Assembly (NCBI GenBank): GCA_030540655.1
Contig: JAUNVT010000009.1
Span: forward strand, 1 to 49,557
Origin: Rhodobacterales bacterium
GTDB lineage: Bacteria; Pseudomonadota; Alphaproteobacteria; Rhodobacterales; Rhodobacteraceae
Direction of reading: 5' to 3'
DNA length: 49,557 nt
The position numbers and the translations under genes are program-made. Below are positions 24,373 to 34,282 of this stretch, in pieces. The notes under the pieces were generated by a model. That model was not told the origin of the DNA, searched no databases, and worked only from the letters and a program-made list of their open reading frames with translations. How positions within the stretch are numbered: position 1 is the first letter of the stretch; each line of letters starts with the position of its first letter.

Positions 24373-27161
24373 TGGATGGCCCTTTGCGTGCCTTCGGCAA
24401 TGGCCGTGCGCAGCTTCGCTTCCAGCGATGTCTGCTTGGCCTGCGAATGGAATTTCAATCCGAACATGTCCTTGACATAAAAGGTATCGACGACCTGCTC
24501 TCCGAATGTGGCGATGACCGCGCTGGCAATGTAGACATTGTTCGCCGCAAGGGTGCGCGTCAGGTCATAGAGCAGGCCGGGGCGGTCGCGGGTGTCGACT
24601 TCGATGATCGTATAGATCTCGGATCCGTCATTGTCGAACGTGATATGCGTGGGCACGCGAAAGGCGCGCTCGCGTTTCTTGATCTTGTCGCGGCTTTTGA
24701 TCGCATCCTGCGCCACCACGTCGCCGCTCAGGGTTTTCAGGATGGTGCGGCGCAGGCGGGGCAGACGTTCATCCGCAAAAGGGTGGCCATCGGCGTCCTG
24801 GATCCAGAAGATGGCAGTGGCATAGCCATCCTTGGATGTATAGGTGCGCGCATCGACCACATTCGCCCCGACCAGCGCCAGCGCGCCTGCAAGACGCGAG
24901 AAGATGCCCGGATGATCGGCCAGCACGAAACAGGCGCGGGTGGCGTCGCGATCCTCATCGGGGTGAAGATCCATGCCGATGCGGTCGCGGTTTCCTTCGC
25001 TGTCGATGTCGCGCAGCAGGTTCGCGAAGATCACATGCGCGGTGACGTGCAGGCCCTGCCAATAGGGTGGATAATGGCGCGTGGTTTCCGCCCTCAGCGC
25101 CTTGGTGTCCCAATCGGTCAGAGCGCTCCGCAGGCGCGCCTTGGCGTCCGAGCCGCGCTGTGCGCGGTTGATCTCTTCCAGCCCGTTTTCCATCGCCTCC
25201 AGCGTCTGGCTGTAGAGCGCGCGCAGAAGCGTTGCCTTCCAGTTGTTCCAGGTGCCGGGGCCGACCCCGCGAATGTCGCAGACGGTCAGTACGCTCAGCA
25301 GATCCAGCCGTTCGCGCACCTGCACCGCCTTGGCAAAATCCCGGACGGTGCGCGGGTCCGCGATATCGCGCTTCTGCGCCATATCGGACATCAGAAGGTG
25401 GTAGCGCACCAGCCATTCAACGGTATCCACCTCCCTGGGCTTCAGTCCCAGACGGGGCGCGACCTTGCGCGCGATTCTGGCACCCATGATCGCGTGATCC
25501 TCGGAACGGCCCTTGCCGATATCGTGCAGGAGCAGCGCGGCATAGAGGATGCGCCGGTTGACGCCCTTTTTCAGGATGGATGACGAAATGGGCAGCTCGG
25601 CAGTCAGTTCCCCGCGCTCTATCCGGGCCAGATGGCTGATACACTGGATCGTGTGTTCGTCCACGGTGTAGTGGTGATACATGTTGAACTGCATCATCGC
25701 CACGATCGGCTCGAATTCGGGGATAAAGGCGGGCAGCACGCCTAACTCGTTCATCCGGCGCAGCGCCCGTTCAGGGTTGCCGTGTTTCAGCATGAGGCCC
25801 ATGAACAGTTTTTGCGCAGCCGGATCGTTGCGCACCTCGTCAGTGACAAGATCCAGATGCGCTGTCACCAGCCGCATCGCATCGGGGTGGATCAGAAGGC
25901 CGGTGCGCAATCCCTCCTCGAAGACGCGCAGCAGGTTCAGGGGGTCCGTCAGAAACGCCGTCTCGTCCACAATGGCAAGGCGTCCGTGCAGGACCGTATA
26001 GCCGTCCTTCAACTTTCGCTTGCGGCGGAACAGGCGATGCAGCAGGGGTCGGGATTTGACATGCGCCGCCTCCAGCTTGCTGATGAAAATGCGCGTCAGA
26101 TCGCCGACCGCCGTGGCATGGCGGAAATATTCCTGCATGAAGATCTCGACGCCGCGCCGCCCTGCGCGATCCTTGTATCCGAGCCGCTCGGCGACCTCGA
26201 CCTGAAGATCGAAGGTCAGCTTGTCGATGGGCCGCCCCGTGATCAGGTGCAGCTGACAGCGCACCGCCCAGAGGAAATTCTCGGCCTTGGCGAATGTGTC
26301 GAACTCATCCTTGGTAAAGAGGCCATGCGTGACCAGCTGTGCGCTTTCCGGCACGCGGTAGATGTATTTGGCGATCCAGAACAGCGATTGCAGATCGCGC
26401 AGCCCGCCCTTGCCCTCCTTGACGTTCGGCTCGACCATATAGCGCTGGCCGCCCTGCTTTTCATGGCGCGCCTCGCGTTCTTCGAGCTTGGCCTCGGTGA
26501 ATTCGCGTTCGGTGCCGGAAAAAAGATCATGCCACAGCCGGTGGTTCAGCCGGGACGCAAGGCGCTGGTCCCCTGCCAGCCACCGGTTTTCCAGAAGGGC
26601 GGTGCGGATGGTGAAATTATCGGCCCCCAGACGCAGGCAATCTGGAATGCTGCGGCAGGAATGGCCCACCTTCAGCCGCAGATCCCACAGGATATAGAGC
26701 GTGGATTCGATCACGCTCTCGGCCCAGCCGGTCATCTTGTAAGGGGTCACGAACAGCAGATCGAGGTCCGAATGTGGCGCCATGTCGCCCCTGCCATACC
26801 CGCCGACGGCCAGAACGCTCAGATGTTCGCCGCTGGTGGGGGTGGGCAGGGGATGCAGGTGATCGGTTGCGAGGGTGTAGGCGGCCCGCACGATGCAATC
26901 GCTGAGCCAGCTGTAGCTGAGCGTTGCCCGGCGCGCGCAGAGCGGATGCGCAGCAAGGGCGGCAGCAATGGCATCCCGCCCTGCCTGCATCGCGGTTCCA
27001 AGAATGCCGGTGGCGGCCTTGCGCAGATCGGCAGGAGGGGTGCCGGCCAGATCCCGCAGCGCCGCCCCGACCGCGCCGCGGTCAAAGATCTGGCTTTCGG
27101 GACAGATCAGATCTGCCGGAGCCGGATCTTCTGGGGGCATGATGTCAACGATCTGTGTCAT
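24369..27161 (-). CDS. glnD: Bifunctional PII uridylyltransferase/uridylyl-removing enzyme
   Basis: GlnD senses glutamine and adds or removes UMP on PII proteins to control nitrogen metabolism. The 930 residues carry a nucleotidyltransferase domain with GGYGRGDMAPHSDLDLLF (119-137, Asp132 and Asp134 as metal ligands), a GlnE-like helical region, an HD domain with LLHDIGKGRSEDH (near 545) and two C-terminal ACT domains (about 740 and 850) for glutamine binding. All key residues seen are intact. It follows the LpoA-like gene by 21 bases and is coupled to murJ. Confidence 0.97.
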   Translation of the reverse strand: MTQIVDIMPPEDPAPADLICPESQIFDRGAVGAALRDLAGTPPADLRKAATGILGTAMQAGRDAIAAALAAHPLCARRATLSYSWLSDCIVRAAYTLATDHLHPLPTPTSGEHLSVLAVGGYGRGDMAPHSDLDLLFVTPYKMTGWAESVIESTLYILWDLRLKVGHSCRSIPDCLRLGADNFTIRTALLENRWLAGDQRLASRLNHRLWHDLFSGTEREFTEAKLEEREARHEKQGGQRYMVEPNVKEGKGGLRDLQSLFWIAKYIYRVPESAQLVTHGLFTKDEFDTFAKAENFLWAVRCQLHLITGRPIDKLTFDLQVEVAERLGYKDRAGRRGVEIFMQEYFRHATAVGDLTRIFISKLEAAHVKSRPLLHRLFRRKRKLKDGYTVLHGRLAIVDETAFLTDPLNLLRVFEEGLRTGLLIHPDAMRLVTAHLDLVTDEVRNDPAAQKLFMGLMLKHGNPERALRRMNELGVLPAFIPEFEPIVAMMQFNMYHHYTVDEHTIQCISHLARIERGELTAELPISSSILKKGVNRRILYAALLLHDIGKGRSEDHAIMGARIARKVAPRLGLKPREVDTVEWLVRYHLLMSDMAQKRDIADPRTVRDFAKAVQVRERLDLLSVLTVCDIRGVGPGTWNNWKATLLRALYSQTLEAMENGLEEINRAQRGSDAKARLRSALTDWDTKALRAETTRHYPPYWQGLHVTAHVIFANLLRDIDSEGNRDRIGMDLHPDEDRDATRACFVLADHPGIFSRLAGALALVGANVVDARTYTSKDGYATAIFWIQDADGHPFADERLPRLRRTILKTLSGDVVAQDAIKSRDKIKKRERAFRVPTHITFDNDGSEIYTIIEVDTRDRPGLLYDLTRTLAANNVYIASAVIATFGEQVVDTFYVKDMFGLKFHSQAKQTSLEAKLRTAIAEGTQRAIQ

Positions 27162-27182
27162 CGCGCCGCCCGTTGATGCCGA

Positions 27183-28367
27183 TCAGAACCCTGCGCCGCC
27201 GAAGCCTTGCGGTGCCGGGTCCAGAATGACGACTGCGTTGTTCCGGATCGTGGCGACAGCCAGCCCGCGCTGATTGGTGCCGTTATTGCGCAAGCGGAAC
27301 ACCCCTTCCACGCCTTGGAACCCGGCTGATTGGGTCAGGCTTGATCTGGACAGCGCGTCGCGTTTGCCGGTCTTGATCAGCGCGCCGATTGCAGCGATTC
27401 CGTCATAGGCGAGCCCTGCGATGGGGTGAGGGGCGTTTCCATTCACCTGCTGGAACCGGGCCTGAAACCGTGCGGCCTTGCCCGTGTCGGGAACGGCAAA
27501 CCAGCCGCCCTGAAGGCCGGGCAGTTCCAGCGTCTGCGGCGGTGTATCCCAGCGCGCAAGGCCAAGATACTGGATTGTCTGGGGGCTGAGTCCGCTTTCC
27601 GGCAGCATCTGTGCAAAGAGCGGCAGCGCCCCTGCCGAATTCGCGGTCAGAAAGATCCCATCCGCGCCTGTGCTGTTCGCTGTCGCCTTGATCTGCGGCA
27701 CGGCGGCTACAACGCCCTGTTGCGAGAAATTGTAACTTACATTGCCGACGACTGTGGCGCCGGAACTGGCGGCGGCCTGTGCGATGGCTTGCTGGCCAAG
27801 CTGGCCTGCAAGGTTGTCGGAGGATACCGTGAGGATGCGCTTCTTGTTATTGCGCGCGGCGTAGCGCATCAGCCGGTCTGCGGTATTTTCAAACGTCTGG
27901 CCGAGAATGAACAGATTGCCGCCGGCGATGGTGGGATTGTTGGAAAAGGCCAGCACATTCACGTTCGACGGCGCGACCGCGACCGCCACCGCATTGGCAG
28001 ATTCGGCGTGCAGCGGCCCGATGATGATCTTGGCGCCATCCGCTACCGCGTCCAGCGCCGCCTTTTGCGCCTGACCCGGCTGGCCGGCAGTGCCATAGAC
28101 CTTCAGATCAATCTTGATACCGCCCAGATCCGCGACCGCCATACGCGCCGCGGCCTCCAGATCCCGCGCCAGTGCCGCCTCTCCGGGGACCGAGGAGCCG
28201 TGCGGGATCAGAAGCGCCACCGGGACCGCCGCGCCGGGCTCGATGGGCTGTCCCCCGCCGCCCCCGAGGCCCGGCCCCATGGGCTCGCAAGCGGCGATCC
28301 ACAGGATGGACAGCATCGCGATGATGCGGGCCAGCAGCTTGCGGGGGATGGGCAAAACAGCGAACAT
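27183..28367 (-). CDS. Penicillin-binding protein activator (LpoA-like lipoprotein)
   Basis: A lipoprotein with a signal ending in the lipobox IAAC (Cys27), a Gly-rich linker, then a periplasmic-binding-protein type 1 fold (about 45-394). It starts VPVALLIPHGS and continues with KIIIGPLHAESANAVA and VLAFSNNPTIAGG. In E. coli LpoA (YraM) activates PBP1a from the outer membrane and its gene is divergent from rsmI with yraN nearby; the same rsmI-yraN neighbourhood occurs here. Only the C-terminal LpoA domain is present, the TPR-like N-domain of E. coli being absent. I chose the ATG with GAGG eight bases upstream over a TTG two codons earlier. Role in peptidoglycan synthesis is inferred. Confidence 0.85.
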   Translation of the reverse strand: MFAVLPIPRKLLARIIAMLSILWIAACEPMGPGLGGGGGQPIEPGAAVPVALLIPHGSSVPGEAALARDLEAAARMAVADLGGIKIDLKVYGTAGQPGQAQKAALDAVADGAKIIIGPLHAESANAVAVAVAPSNVNVLAFSNNPTIAGGNLFILGQTFENTADRLMRYAARNNKKRILTVSSDNLAGQLGQQAIAQAAASSGATVVGNVSYNFSQQGVVAAVPQIKATANSTGADGIFLTANSAGALPLFAQMLPESGLSPQTIQYLGLARWDTPPQTLELPGLQGGWFAVPDTGKAARFQARFQQVNGNAPHPIAGLAYDGIAAIGALIKTGKRDALSRSSLTQSAGFQGVEGVFRLRNNGTNQRGLAVATIRNNAVVILDPAPQGFGGAGF

Positions 28368-28455
28368 GGGCAATACCTCGTTTGGGAACAGGGGGGTGCC
28401 TGCCAGGGCGCCCGGGTTTCCCGACCGATCATAAACGTCATATGGGGCGGGTCCA

Positions 28456-29334
28456 GTGGTGAATCTGAACAGACAGGCCTTGGCGCCCGGTATCTACCTG
28501 ATTGCAACTCCGATCGGGGCAGCACGCGACATCACGCTGCGCAGTCTGGACATTCTTGCCAGCGCCGATGTGATCGCGGCCGAGGATACGCGCAGCCTGC
28601 GCAAGCTGATGGATATTCATGGCATCGCGCTGGAGGGGCGCCCCCTGATTGCCTATCACGACCATAACGGCGCGCAGGCCCGCCCGCGCCTGATGGCCGC
28701 GCTTGAAGCTGGAAAATCAGTGGTTTACGCCTCCGAGGCGGGCACTCCCATGGTGGCGGACCCGGGGTTTGATCTGGCGCGCGCCGCGATTGCGGCGGGG
28801 CATTGCGTCATTTCCGCGCCCGGCCCCTCGGCGGTGGTCACGGCACTGACTTTGTCGGGGCTGCCCACCGACCGGTTTCTGTTTGCGGGGTTTCTGCCCA
28901 GCACCTGTGCTGCGCGGAAAACCGCGCTGCGTGATCTGGCGGCGGTTCCGGCGACGCTCGCCTTCTACGAGTCGCCCAAAAGGGTTGCGGCGATGTTGCG
29001 CGATGCGGCCGATGTGCTGGGCGGGGATCGTGCCGCTGCGCTCTGCCGTGAGTTGACCAAGAAATTCGAGGAGGTTTTGCGCGGCACCTTGGCAGAGCTG
29101 GCGCAGGAATTACAGGCAACTCCCCGCAAGGGCGAAATGGTGGTGGTGATCGACAGGGCAGGTGAGGTGTCTGTTAACGAGTCTGATATAGAAACGGCGT
29201 TGCGCGCCGTTATGGGCAATATGTCGGTGCGCGATGCGGCGGATGCAGTGTCGCATGATCTGGGGCTGAAGCGGCGGCAGGTCTACCAGATCGCGCTGCG
29301 TATCGGCGCGGATGAAAGGGGTCACGATGGCTGA
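28456..29334 (+). CDS. rsmI: 16S rRNA (cytidine(1402)-2'-O)-methyltransferase
   Basis: RsmI adds the 2'-O-methyl group to C1402 in the ribosomal decoding centre, using SAM. The 292-residue protein has the tetrapyrrole-methylase fold with GIYLIATPIGAARDITLRSL, AEDTRSLRKLM, VVYASEAGTPMVADPG and FAGFLPS, all typical. A C-terminal extension (about 245-290) matches the RsmI helix-turn-helix-like domain. Translation starts at one of two adjacent GTG codons. It overlaps yraN by 8 bases. Confidence 0.95.
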   Translation: MVNLNRQALAPGIYLIATPIGAARDITLRSLDILASADVIAAEDTRSLRKLMDIHGIALEGRPLIAYHDHNGAQARPRLMAALEAGKSVVYASEAGTPMVADPGFDLARAAIAAGHCVISAPGPSAVVTALTLSGLPTDRFLFAGFLPSTCAARKTALRDLAAVPATLAFYESPKRVAAMLRDAADVLGGDRAAALCRELTKKFEEVLRGTLAELAQELQATPRKGEMVVVIDRAGEVSVNESDIETALRAVMGNMSVRDAADAVSHDLGLKRRQVYQIALRIGADERGHDG

Positions 29335-29713
29335 GGCGGTGCGAAGGAGGCGGGAGGATCGCGGCAAGCGCGCCCATAACAGCGGCCTCGCGGCCGAAGA
29401 GCGCACCATCGCGCTTTATACCGCCGCCGGGCTGCAGGTGATCGAATCGCGCTGGCGGGGCAGCAGCGGCGAGATTGATCTCATTCTCGCTGACGAAGAC
29501 AAGCTTGTCTTTGCCGAAGTGAAACAGGCGCGCACCCATGATGCGGCCATCGCCAGCTTGTCCGCCGCCCAGATGCGGCGCATTCATTCTGCTGCGGCGG
29601 AATACCTGGCCCATTGTCCTGCCGGCCAGTTGACGAATGTCCGGTTCGATCTGGCCGTGGTGGACGGGGCAGGCCGCTGCGCCATCCTTGAGGGCATGTT
29701 TTCGCATTTCTGA
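29327..29713 (+). CDS. YraN family (UPF0102) nuclease-fold protein
   Basis: A 128-residue protein of the YraN family, a small restriction-endonuclease-like fold. The active-site-type motif [19 protein letters not shown] supplies the D-ExK pattern of that superfamily, and [13 protein letters not shown] precedes it. Its substrate is not established. The ATG overlapping the rsmI end by 8 bases has AAAGGGG upstream and was preferred over an ATG 15 bases earlier. The rsmI-yraN order is widely conserved. Confidence 0.88.
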   Translation: MAEAVRRRREDRGKRAHNSGLAAEERTIALYTAAGLQVIESRWRGSSGEIDLILADEDKLVFAEVKQARTHDAAIASLSAAQMRRIHSAAAEYLAHCPAGQLTNVRFDLAVVDGAGRCAILEGMFSHF

Positions 29714-29772
29714 ATTGCACCCCCCCGGCCCATGTCCCATGTAGGCCAGACATCAAGAGCGGGGTTAGTGCC

Positions 29773-30717
29773 ATGAAAGTTGCGTTCCAGATGGACCCGA
29801 TCGGGCCTATCGATATCAAAGCAGACAGTACCTTTCGTCTGGCGGAGGAGGCGCAGGCGCGCGGGCATGAGCTGTTTTACTACACGCCGGAGAACCTTGC
29901 CTATGATCAGGGCCACATAACGGCACGGGGCCAGTCGCTGAGCGTGCAGCGGGAGCATGGCGCTCATGCGACGCTGGGCGACATGAGGACCGTCGATCTG
30001 GCAGATTTCGATGTGGTATGGCTGCGACAGGATCCCCCGTTCGACATGTTCTACATCACCACGACGCATCTTCTGGATCGTCTCGCGCCGGGAACGCTGG
30101 TGGTCAACGATCCGTTCTGGGTGCGCAATTTTCCGGAAAAACTGCTTGTGCTGGATTTTCCGGACCTGACGCCGCCCACGGCTGTCGCGCGCGATCTGGC
30201 AACGATCCGCGCCTTTCGGGACCGGCATGGCGACATCATTCTCAAGCCGCTTTATGGCAATGGCGGCGCAGGTGTGTTCCTGCTGAAGGGCGGCGACAGC
30301 AATCTGAGCTCGCTGCATGAGATGTTCACCGGCTTCAGCCGCGAGCCGCTGATCGTGCAGAAATTCCTGCCCGATGTGTCGAAGGGCGACAAACGGGTGA
30401 TTCTGGTCGATGGGGTAGCTGTCGGGGCCATCAATCGTGTGCCTGCCGAGGGCGAGACGCGGTCGAACATGCATGTGGGCGGACGGGCCGAGAAGGTGGA
30501 GATGACGGATCGGGACCACGAAATCTGCTCCAGGATCGGCCCGCTTCTGCGCGAGAAGGGTCAGATATTTGTCGGGATTGACGTGATTGGCGATTACCTG
30601 ACGGAAATCAACGTGACTTCCCCTACCGGTATTCAGGAACTGGAGCGGTTTGACGGAGGCAATATTGCGGGTGCGATATGGGACGCGATCGAGGCGAGGA
30701 TAGCGGCGGCAGCGTGA
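29773..30717 (+). CDS. gshB: Glutathione synthetase
   Basis: GshB joins gamma-glutamylcysteine and glycine with ATP. The 314-residue ATP-grasp enzyme shows the N-terminal substrate region [20 protein letters not shown], the glycine-rich ATP loop [12 protein letters not shown], the [17 protein letters not shown] strand, and the magnesium-binding [13 protein letters not shown]. Glutathione is the carrier for FghA-dependent formaldehyde removal elsewhere in the window. It follows yraN by 59 bases and ends in a GTGA overlap with the hydrolase gene. Confidence 0.97.
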   Translation: MKVAFQMDPIGPIDIKADSTFRLAEEAQARGHELFYYTPENLAYDQGHITARGQSLSVQREHGAHATLGDMRTVDLADFDVVWLRQDPPFDMFYITTTHLLDRLAPGTLVVNDPFWVRNFPEKLLVLDFPDLTPPTAVARDLATIRAFRDRHGDIILKPLYGNGGAGVFLLKGGDSNLSSLHEMFTGFSREPLIVQKFLPDVSKGDKRVILVDGVAVGAINRVPAEGETRSNMHVGGRAEKVEMTDRDHEICSRIGPLLREKGQIFVGIDVIGDYLTEINVTSPTGIQELERFDGGNIAGAIWDAIEARIAAAA

Positions 30718-31610
30718 GTTTGCGTGCCCGGCTGCTCTGCGGCTGGCTGCGCCAGACCGAAAAGCGCTGGATCGCCCGCGCCTCGGAGCCAGAGCCGCTG
30801 CGCCGCCACATGGAGCAGAGCGCGCGGGTTTTCTTCCATCCGCCGCCGGGCGTGAGATTCGCGGATATCACGCTGGGCGCATCCCTTGCGGCGACAAGGG
30901 TGACGCCGCAGGGGATGCGCCCGGGTCCGTTGATCCTGTATCTGCATGGCGGCGGATATATCTTTGGCAGCCCGCGCACGCATCGCGCCATGGTGGCCCA
31001 TCTGGCAGTGCGGGCGCGGCTGGGTGCCGTGCTTCCGCGGTACCGGCTTGCGCCGGAGCACGCTTTTCCCGCCGCACCGGAGGATGCACTGGTGGCGTAT
31101 CGCGCTGTCGTGGATCATCCGGGCGGCGTCATTCTGGGCGGGGACAGCGCGGGCGGGGGGCTGGCGCTGGCGCTTCTTGCACAGATCGGCGCGCTGGGAC
31201 TGCGCCAGCCGCTCGGCACGTTCTGCTTTTCTCCGCTTACCGACATGGCGTTTTCGGGGCCGAGCTTTGTGACCAACGCCAAGGCGGACCCGCTGTTGCC
31301 CGCGCATCGTGCCGCCGACATGGCGAAAATGTATCTTCAGGGCGCTGACGCCGAGGATCCGCGTGCGTCGCCGCTTTATGCCGATTTCTCCGGGGCGGGG
31401 CCGGTATGGCTGACGGCGGCGGATACCGAGATCCTGCTGGATGATACGATCCGCATCGCCGAGCATCTGACCGCGCAGGAAGTGGATGTGACCCGCATCA
31501 TCGAGCGCGGTCTGCCGCATGTCTGGCCCTTGATGCACGGGTTGCTGCCCCAGGCGCACCAGACGCTGGCGGGTCTGGCCCGCTGGATCAACTCCCTTGC
31601 GGGGCCGTGA
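30714..31610 (+). CDS. Alpha/beta hydrolase of the hormone-sensitive lipase family
   Basis: A 298-residue esterase-type enzyme. It has the oxyanion-hole motif HGGG (78-81), the nucleophile motif GDSAGGG with Ser145, an Asp in the [11 protein letters not shown] region, and a His in [10 protein letters not shown], giving a complete catalytic triad of the HSL/family IV type. I chose the GTG that overlaps the gshB stop (GTGA); an in-frame ATG 36 bases upstream would overlap gshB further and adds a charged, unconserved stretch. The 3' end overlaps convergent comM by 23 bases. Substrate unknown. Confidence 0.87.
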   Translation: MSLRARLLCGWLRQTEKRWIARASEPEPLRRHMEQSARVFFHPPPGVRFADITLGASLAATRVTPQGMRPGPLILYLHGGGYIFGSPRTHRAMVAHLAVRARLGAVLPRYRLAPEHAFPAAPEDALVAYRAVVDHPGGVILGGDSAGGGLALALLAQIGALGLRQPLGTFCFSPLTDMAFSGPSFVTNAKADPLLPAHRAADMAKMYLQGADAEDPRASPLYADFSGAGPVWLTAADTEILLDDTIRIAEHLTAQEVDVTRIIERGLPHVWPLMHGLLPQAHQTLAGLARWINSLAGP

Positions 31611-33102
31611 TGCGGTAGCTGGCCGCCTCGGCCACGTGGGGGCGGCGCACGATTTCCGATTCGTCCAGATCGGCGATGGTGCGCGCCACCCGCAACACCC
31701 GGTGATATCCGCGGGCCGACAGGCCAAAGCGTTCGGCAATACGCGTCAGCAGGGCGCGCCCTTCGGTATCGGGGGTTGCGACTGCGTCCAGAACGGCCCC
31801 CTCGGCGTCGGAATTCAACCGCACATCCCCAGCGCTTGCATAGCGCTCCGCCTGCACCGCCTGCGCCGCCGCAACCCGCTCTGCCACCGCCGCCGAACTG
31901 TCGCCGGAAGGGGGCAGGTCCAGATCGGTAAAGCTTACCGGGGGCACGTCGATGCGCAGATCGAACCGGTCCATCAGCGGTCCGCTGATCCGGGCAAGGT
32001 AATCATCGCCGCAGGTCGGCGCACGCCCGCAGGCGCGGCCCGGATCGCTCAGATAGCCGCATTTGCAGGGGTTGGCCGCTGCGATCAACATGAAGCGGCA
32101 GGGATAGGTTACATGCGCGTTCGCGCGCGCGATCATGACTTCTCCGGTCTCGATCGGCTGGCGCAGGGTTTCCAGAACGGTGCGGGAGAATTCTGGAAAT
32201 TCATCCATGAACAGCACGCCGTTATGCGCGAGGCTCATTTCGCCGGGGCTGGCGCGGCGCCCGCCGCCGACGATCGCGGCCATCGAGGCGGTATGATGCG
32301 GCTCGCGAAAAGGGCGCGTCCGACTGATGCCGCCTTCGTCCAGCAGACCGGCGAGCGAGTGGATCATCGACGTCTCCAGCGCCTCGCGCGGGCTGAGCGG
32401 GGGCAGGATGCCGGGCAGGCGCGCGGCCAGCATGGATTTGCCTGACCCCGGCGTGCCGACCAGCATCAGGTGATGGCGCCCTGCGGCGGCGATCTCCAGC
32501 GCGCGTTTGGCGCGTTCCTGTCCCTTGACGTCGCGCAGATCGCGCCCGAAGGGAGGCGCAATCACCTCACCGGGCTCCGCGGCGGGCAGGGGGGCCTGTC
32601 CGGTGAAGTGGCGCACCACATCGGCCAGTGTTGCCGCGCCGATGACATGGGCAGCACCAACCCAGGCCGCCTCGGCGCCGGATGCGCGCGGACAAAGCAG
32701 GGTGCGGTCCTCCTCGGCGGCGGCCATGGCGGCGGGCAGGGCGCCGATGACGGGCATGATGGTGCCATCCAGCGACAACTCGCCCAGCGATGTCGTGCCT
32801 TCGATGGCGTCCTTTGGGATGATGTCCAGCGCCGCCAGAAGGGCCAGCGCAATTGGCAGATCGAAATGACTGCCCTCCTTGGGCAGATCGGCGGGGCTGA
32901 GATTGATGGTGATGCGTTTTGACGGCAGGGCAATGGCCATTGACGCCAGCGCCGTGCGCACGCGATCGCGCGCTTCGCTGACCGCCTTGTCGGCAAGACC
33001 GACAAGGCTGAAGGCAGGAATGCCGGGCGTCACGGCGCATTGCACCTCAACATGGCGGGCCTCTACCCCCTCAAAGGCGACGGTGTAGGCGCGCGAAATC
33101 AT
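31588..33102 (-). CDS. comM: YifB/ComM family Mg chelatase-like AAA ATPase
   Basis: ComM is a hexameric helicase that promotes branch migration during natural transformation; the family is also called YifB. The 504 residues hold an N-terminal Lon-protease-S2-like domain (GIPAFSLVGLADKAVSEARDRVR), an AAA+ core with Walker A GTPGSGKS (216-223) and FMDEFPEF, a cysteine-rich zinc insert (CKCGYLSDPGRACGRAPTC), and the C-terminal Mg-chelatase domain. All ATPase motifs are intact. It is read alone on the minus strand, convergent with the hydrolase gene. Confidence 0.94.
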   Translation of the reverse strand: MISRAYTVAFEGVEARHVEVQCAVTPGIPAFSLVGLADKAVSEARDRVRTALASMAIALPSKRITINLSPADLPKEGSHFDLPIALALLAALDIIPKDAIEGTTSLGELSLDGTIMPVIGALPAAMAAAEEDRTLLCPRASGAEAAWVGAAHVIGAATLADVVRHFTGQAPLPAAEPGEVIAPPFGRDLRDVKGQERAKRALEIAAAGRHHLMLVGTPGSGKSMLAARLPGILPPLSPREALETSMIHSLAGLLDEGGISRTRPFREPHHTASMAAIVGGGRRASPGEMSLAHNGVLFMDEFPEFSRTVLETLRQPIETGEVMIARANAHVTYPCRFMLIAAANPCKCGYLSDPGRACGRAPTCGDDYLARISGPLMDRFDLRIDVPPVSFTDLDLPPSGDSSAAVAERVAAAQAVQAERYASAGDVRLNSDAEGAVLDAVATPDTEGRALLTRIAERFGLSARGYHRVLRVARTIADLDESEIVRRPHVAEAASYRITAPQGS

Positions 33103-33171
33103 GTTCTGCCTTTTTACGAGTGTTGGTCAACCCTAAGGGCAGAGAGATTTAAGATTGGTTAACGCGGCTTC

Positions 33172-33744
33172 TTACGGCAGGTAATTGATTCGCGCCGCGT
33201 GCCAGCGCGCGCCGTCATGACGCAATTCGGTTACGGACAGGTTGTCGATGCGCTGGGCAAAGGCCTGATAGGCGCTGATGTCCAGCGCGGTCTGGACCTG
33301 CGTCAGGATCGCGCCCATATGGGCTACGGCAATGATGTCGCGGCCAGGATGGCCGGCGCGCAGTCTGGCGACTGCTGTCGTCACGCGCGCGCTGGCACCG
33401 TTCCAGGATTCGCCGTCCGGTGCAGCCAGGTCGCCGGGTGTATCCCAGAAGGCGCGCAGCCGGTCAGGCTCGGACACAGTGTTGAAATCCACCATCTCCC
33501 ATGCGCCGAAATGAATTTCGCGCAGGTTCGGGTCGTCCGGCAGGCGCACGCGCGTGCCCTGAATGGCCGTGGCCGTATCATGCGCGCGAATCAGGTCAGA
33601 CGATATGACCAGCGCATCGGAGGGAAGATGGGCCGACAGCCGTGCCAGTTGCGCCGTATCACTCAGATCGGCGGGCAGATTGGTCCATCCGACCATGGCG
33701 CGGGCATGGGTCGGCCCGTGCCGGACCCAGAAGAACCGGCTCAT
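33172..33744 (-). CDS. Histidine phosphatase family protein (possible alpha-ribazole phosphatase)
   Basis: A 190-residue phosphatase with the RHG motif at its N-terminus (VRHGPT, catalytic His9), Arg53 in DLIRAHDTA, Glu76 in LREIHFGAWE and the second catalytic His142 in VAHMGAI. Many such proteins are CobC-like alpha-ribazole-5'-phosphate phosphatases. The gene overlaps the cobU stop by 4 bases, which supports a role in cobalamin nucleotide-loop assembly, but family members act on many phosphates, so this is inference. Confidence 0.85.
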   Translation of the reverse strand: MSRFFWVRHGPTHARAMVGWTNLPADLSDTAQLARLSAHLPSDALVISSDLIRAHDTATAIQGTRVRLPDDPNLREIHFGAWEMVDFNTVSEPDRLRAFWDTPGDLAAPDGESWNGASARVTTAVARLRAGHPGRDIIAVAHMGAILTQVQTALDISAYQAFAQRIDNLSVTELRHDGARWHAARINYLP

Positions 33745-34265
33745 GGAAGCGCTCCCTTCAGTGCCAGTGGCAGGCCTGCGGTAACGAGCACGACCAATTC
33801 CGCCCGCTGCGCAAGACGCTGATTCAGCGCGCCCTGACTGCGTTGGAACCGGCGTGCCAATGCATTATCCGGCACGACCGACAGGCCCACCTCGTTCGAG
33901 ACGATGACCACCGGCGCAGCGCAGCGCATAAGTGCGGCCATCAATGCTGCCTCGGCTTCGGCAATGTCGTGCCCCGCCATCATGTGATTGCCAAGCCACA
34001 GGGTCGCGCAGTCCAGCAGCACCGCCTGATCGGCGCACGCCCCCTCCAGCGCCGGCGCCAGATCCAGCGGCGCCTCTATGGTGTCCCATCCATCTGCGGC
34101 CCTCTGCGCGCGGTGCAGGGCGATCTGGCGACTCATTTCGCCGTCATGCGCCTCGGCCGTGGCGATGTAGAGGCGCCGGGCGCTGGCCCTGCAAACAATG
34201 GCTTCGGCATAGCGGGATTTACCCGAAGCGGCGCCACCTAGCACCATTGTCAGCTGTGGCAACAT
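33741..34265 (-). CDS. cobU: Adenosylcobinamide kinase/adenosylcobinamide-phosphate guanylyltransferase
   Basis: CobU (CobP) phosphorylates adenosylcobinamide and then adds GMP, in assembly of the cobalamin nucleotide loop. The 174-residue protein has the Walker A loop GGAASGKSRYAE (10-21), the LDCATLWLGN strand and VSNEVGLSVVPDNALARRF, all family hallmarks. The stop codon overlaps the phosphatase start as ATGA. It is divergent from rpoH. The cofactor made would serve the B12-dependent Ecm. Confidence 0.95.
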   Translation of the reverse strand: MLPQLTMVLGGAASGKSRYAEAIVCRASARRLYIATAEAHDGEMSRQIALHRAQRAADGWDTIEAPLDLAPALEGACADQAVLLDCATLWLGNHMMAGHDIAEAEAALMAALMRCAAPVVIVSNEVGLSVVPDNALARRFQRSQGALNQRLAQRAELVVLVTAGLPLALKGALP

Positions 34266-34282
34266 AAAGCGTGAACCTTTTT

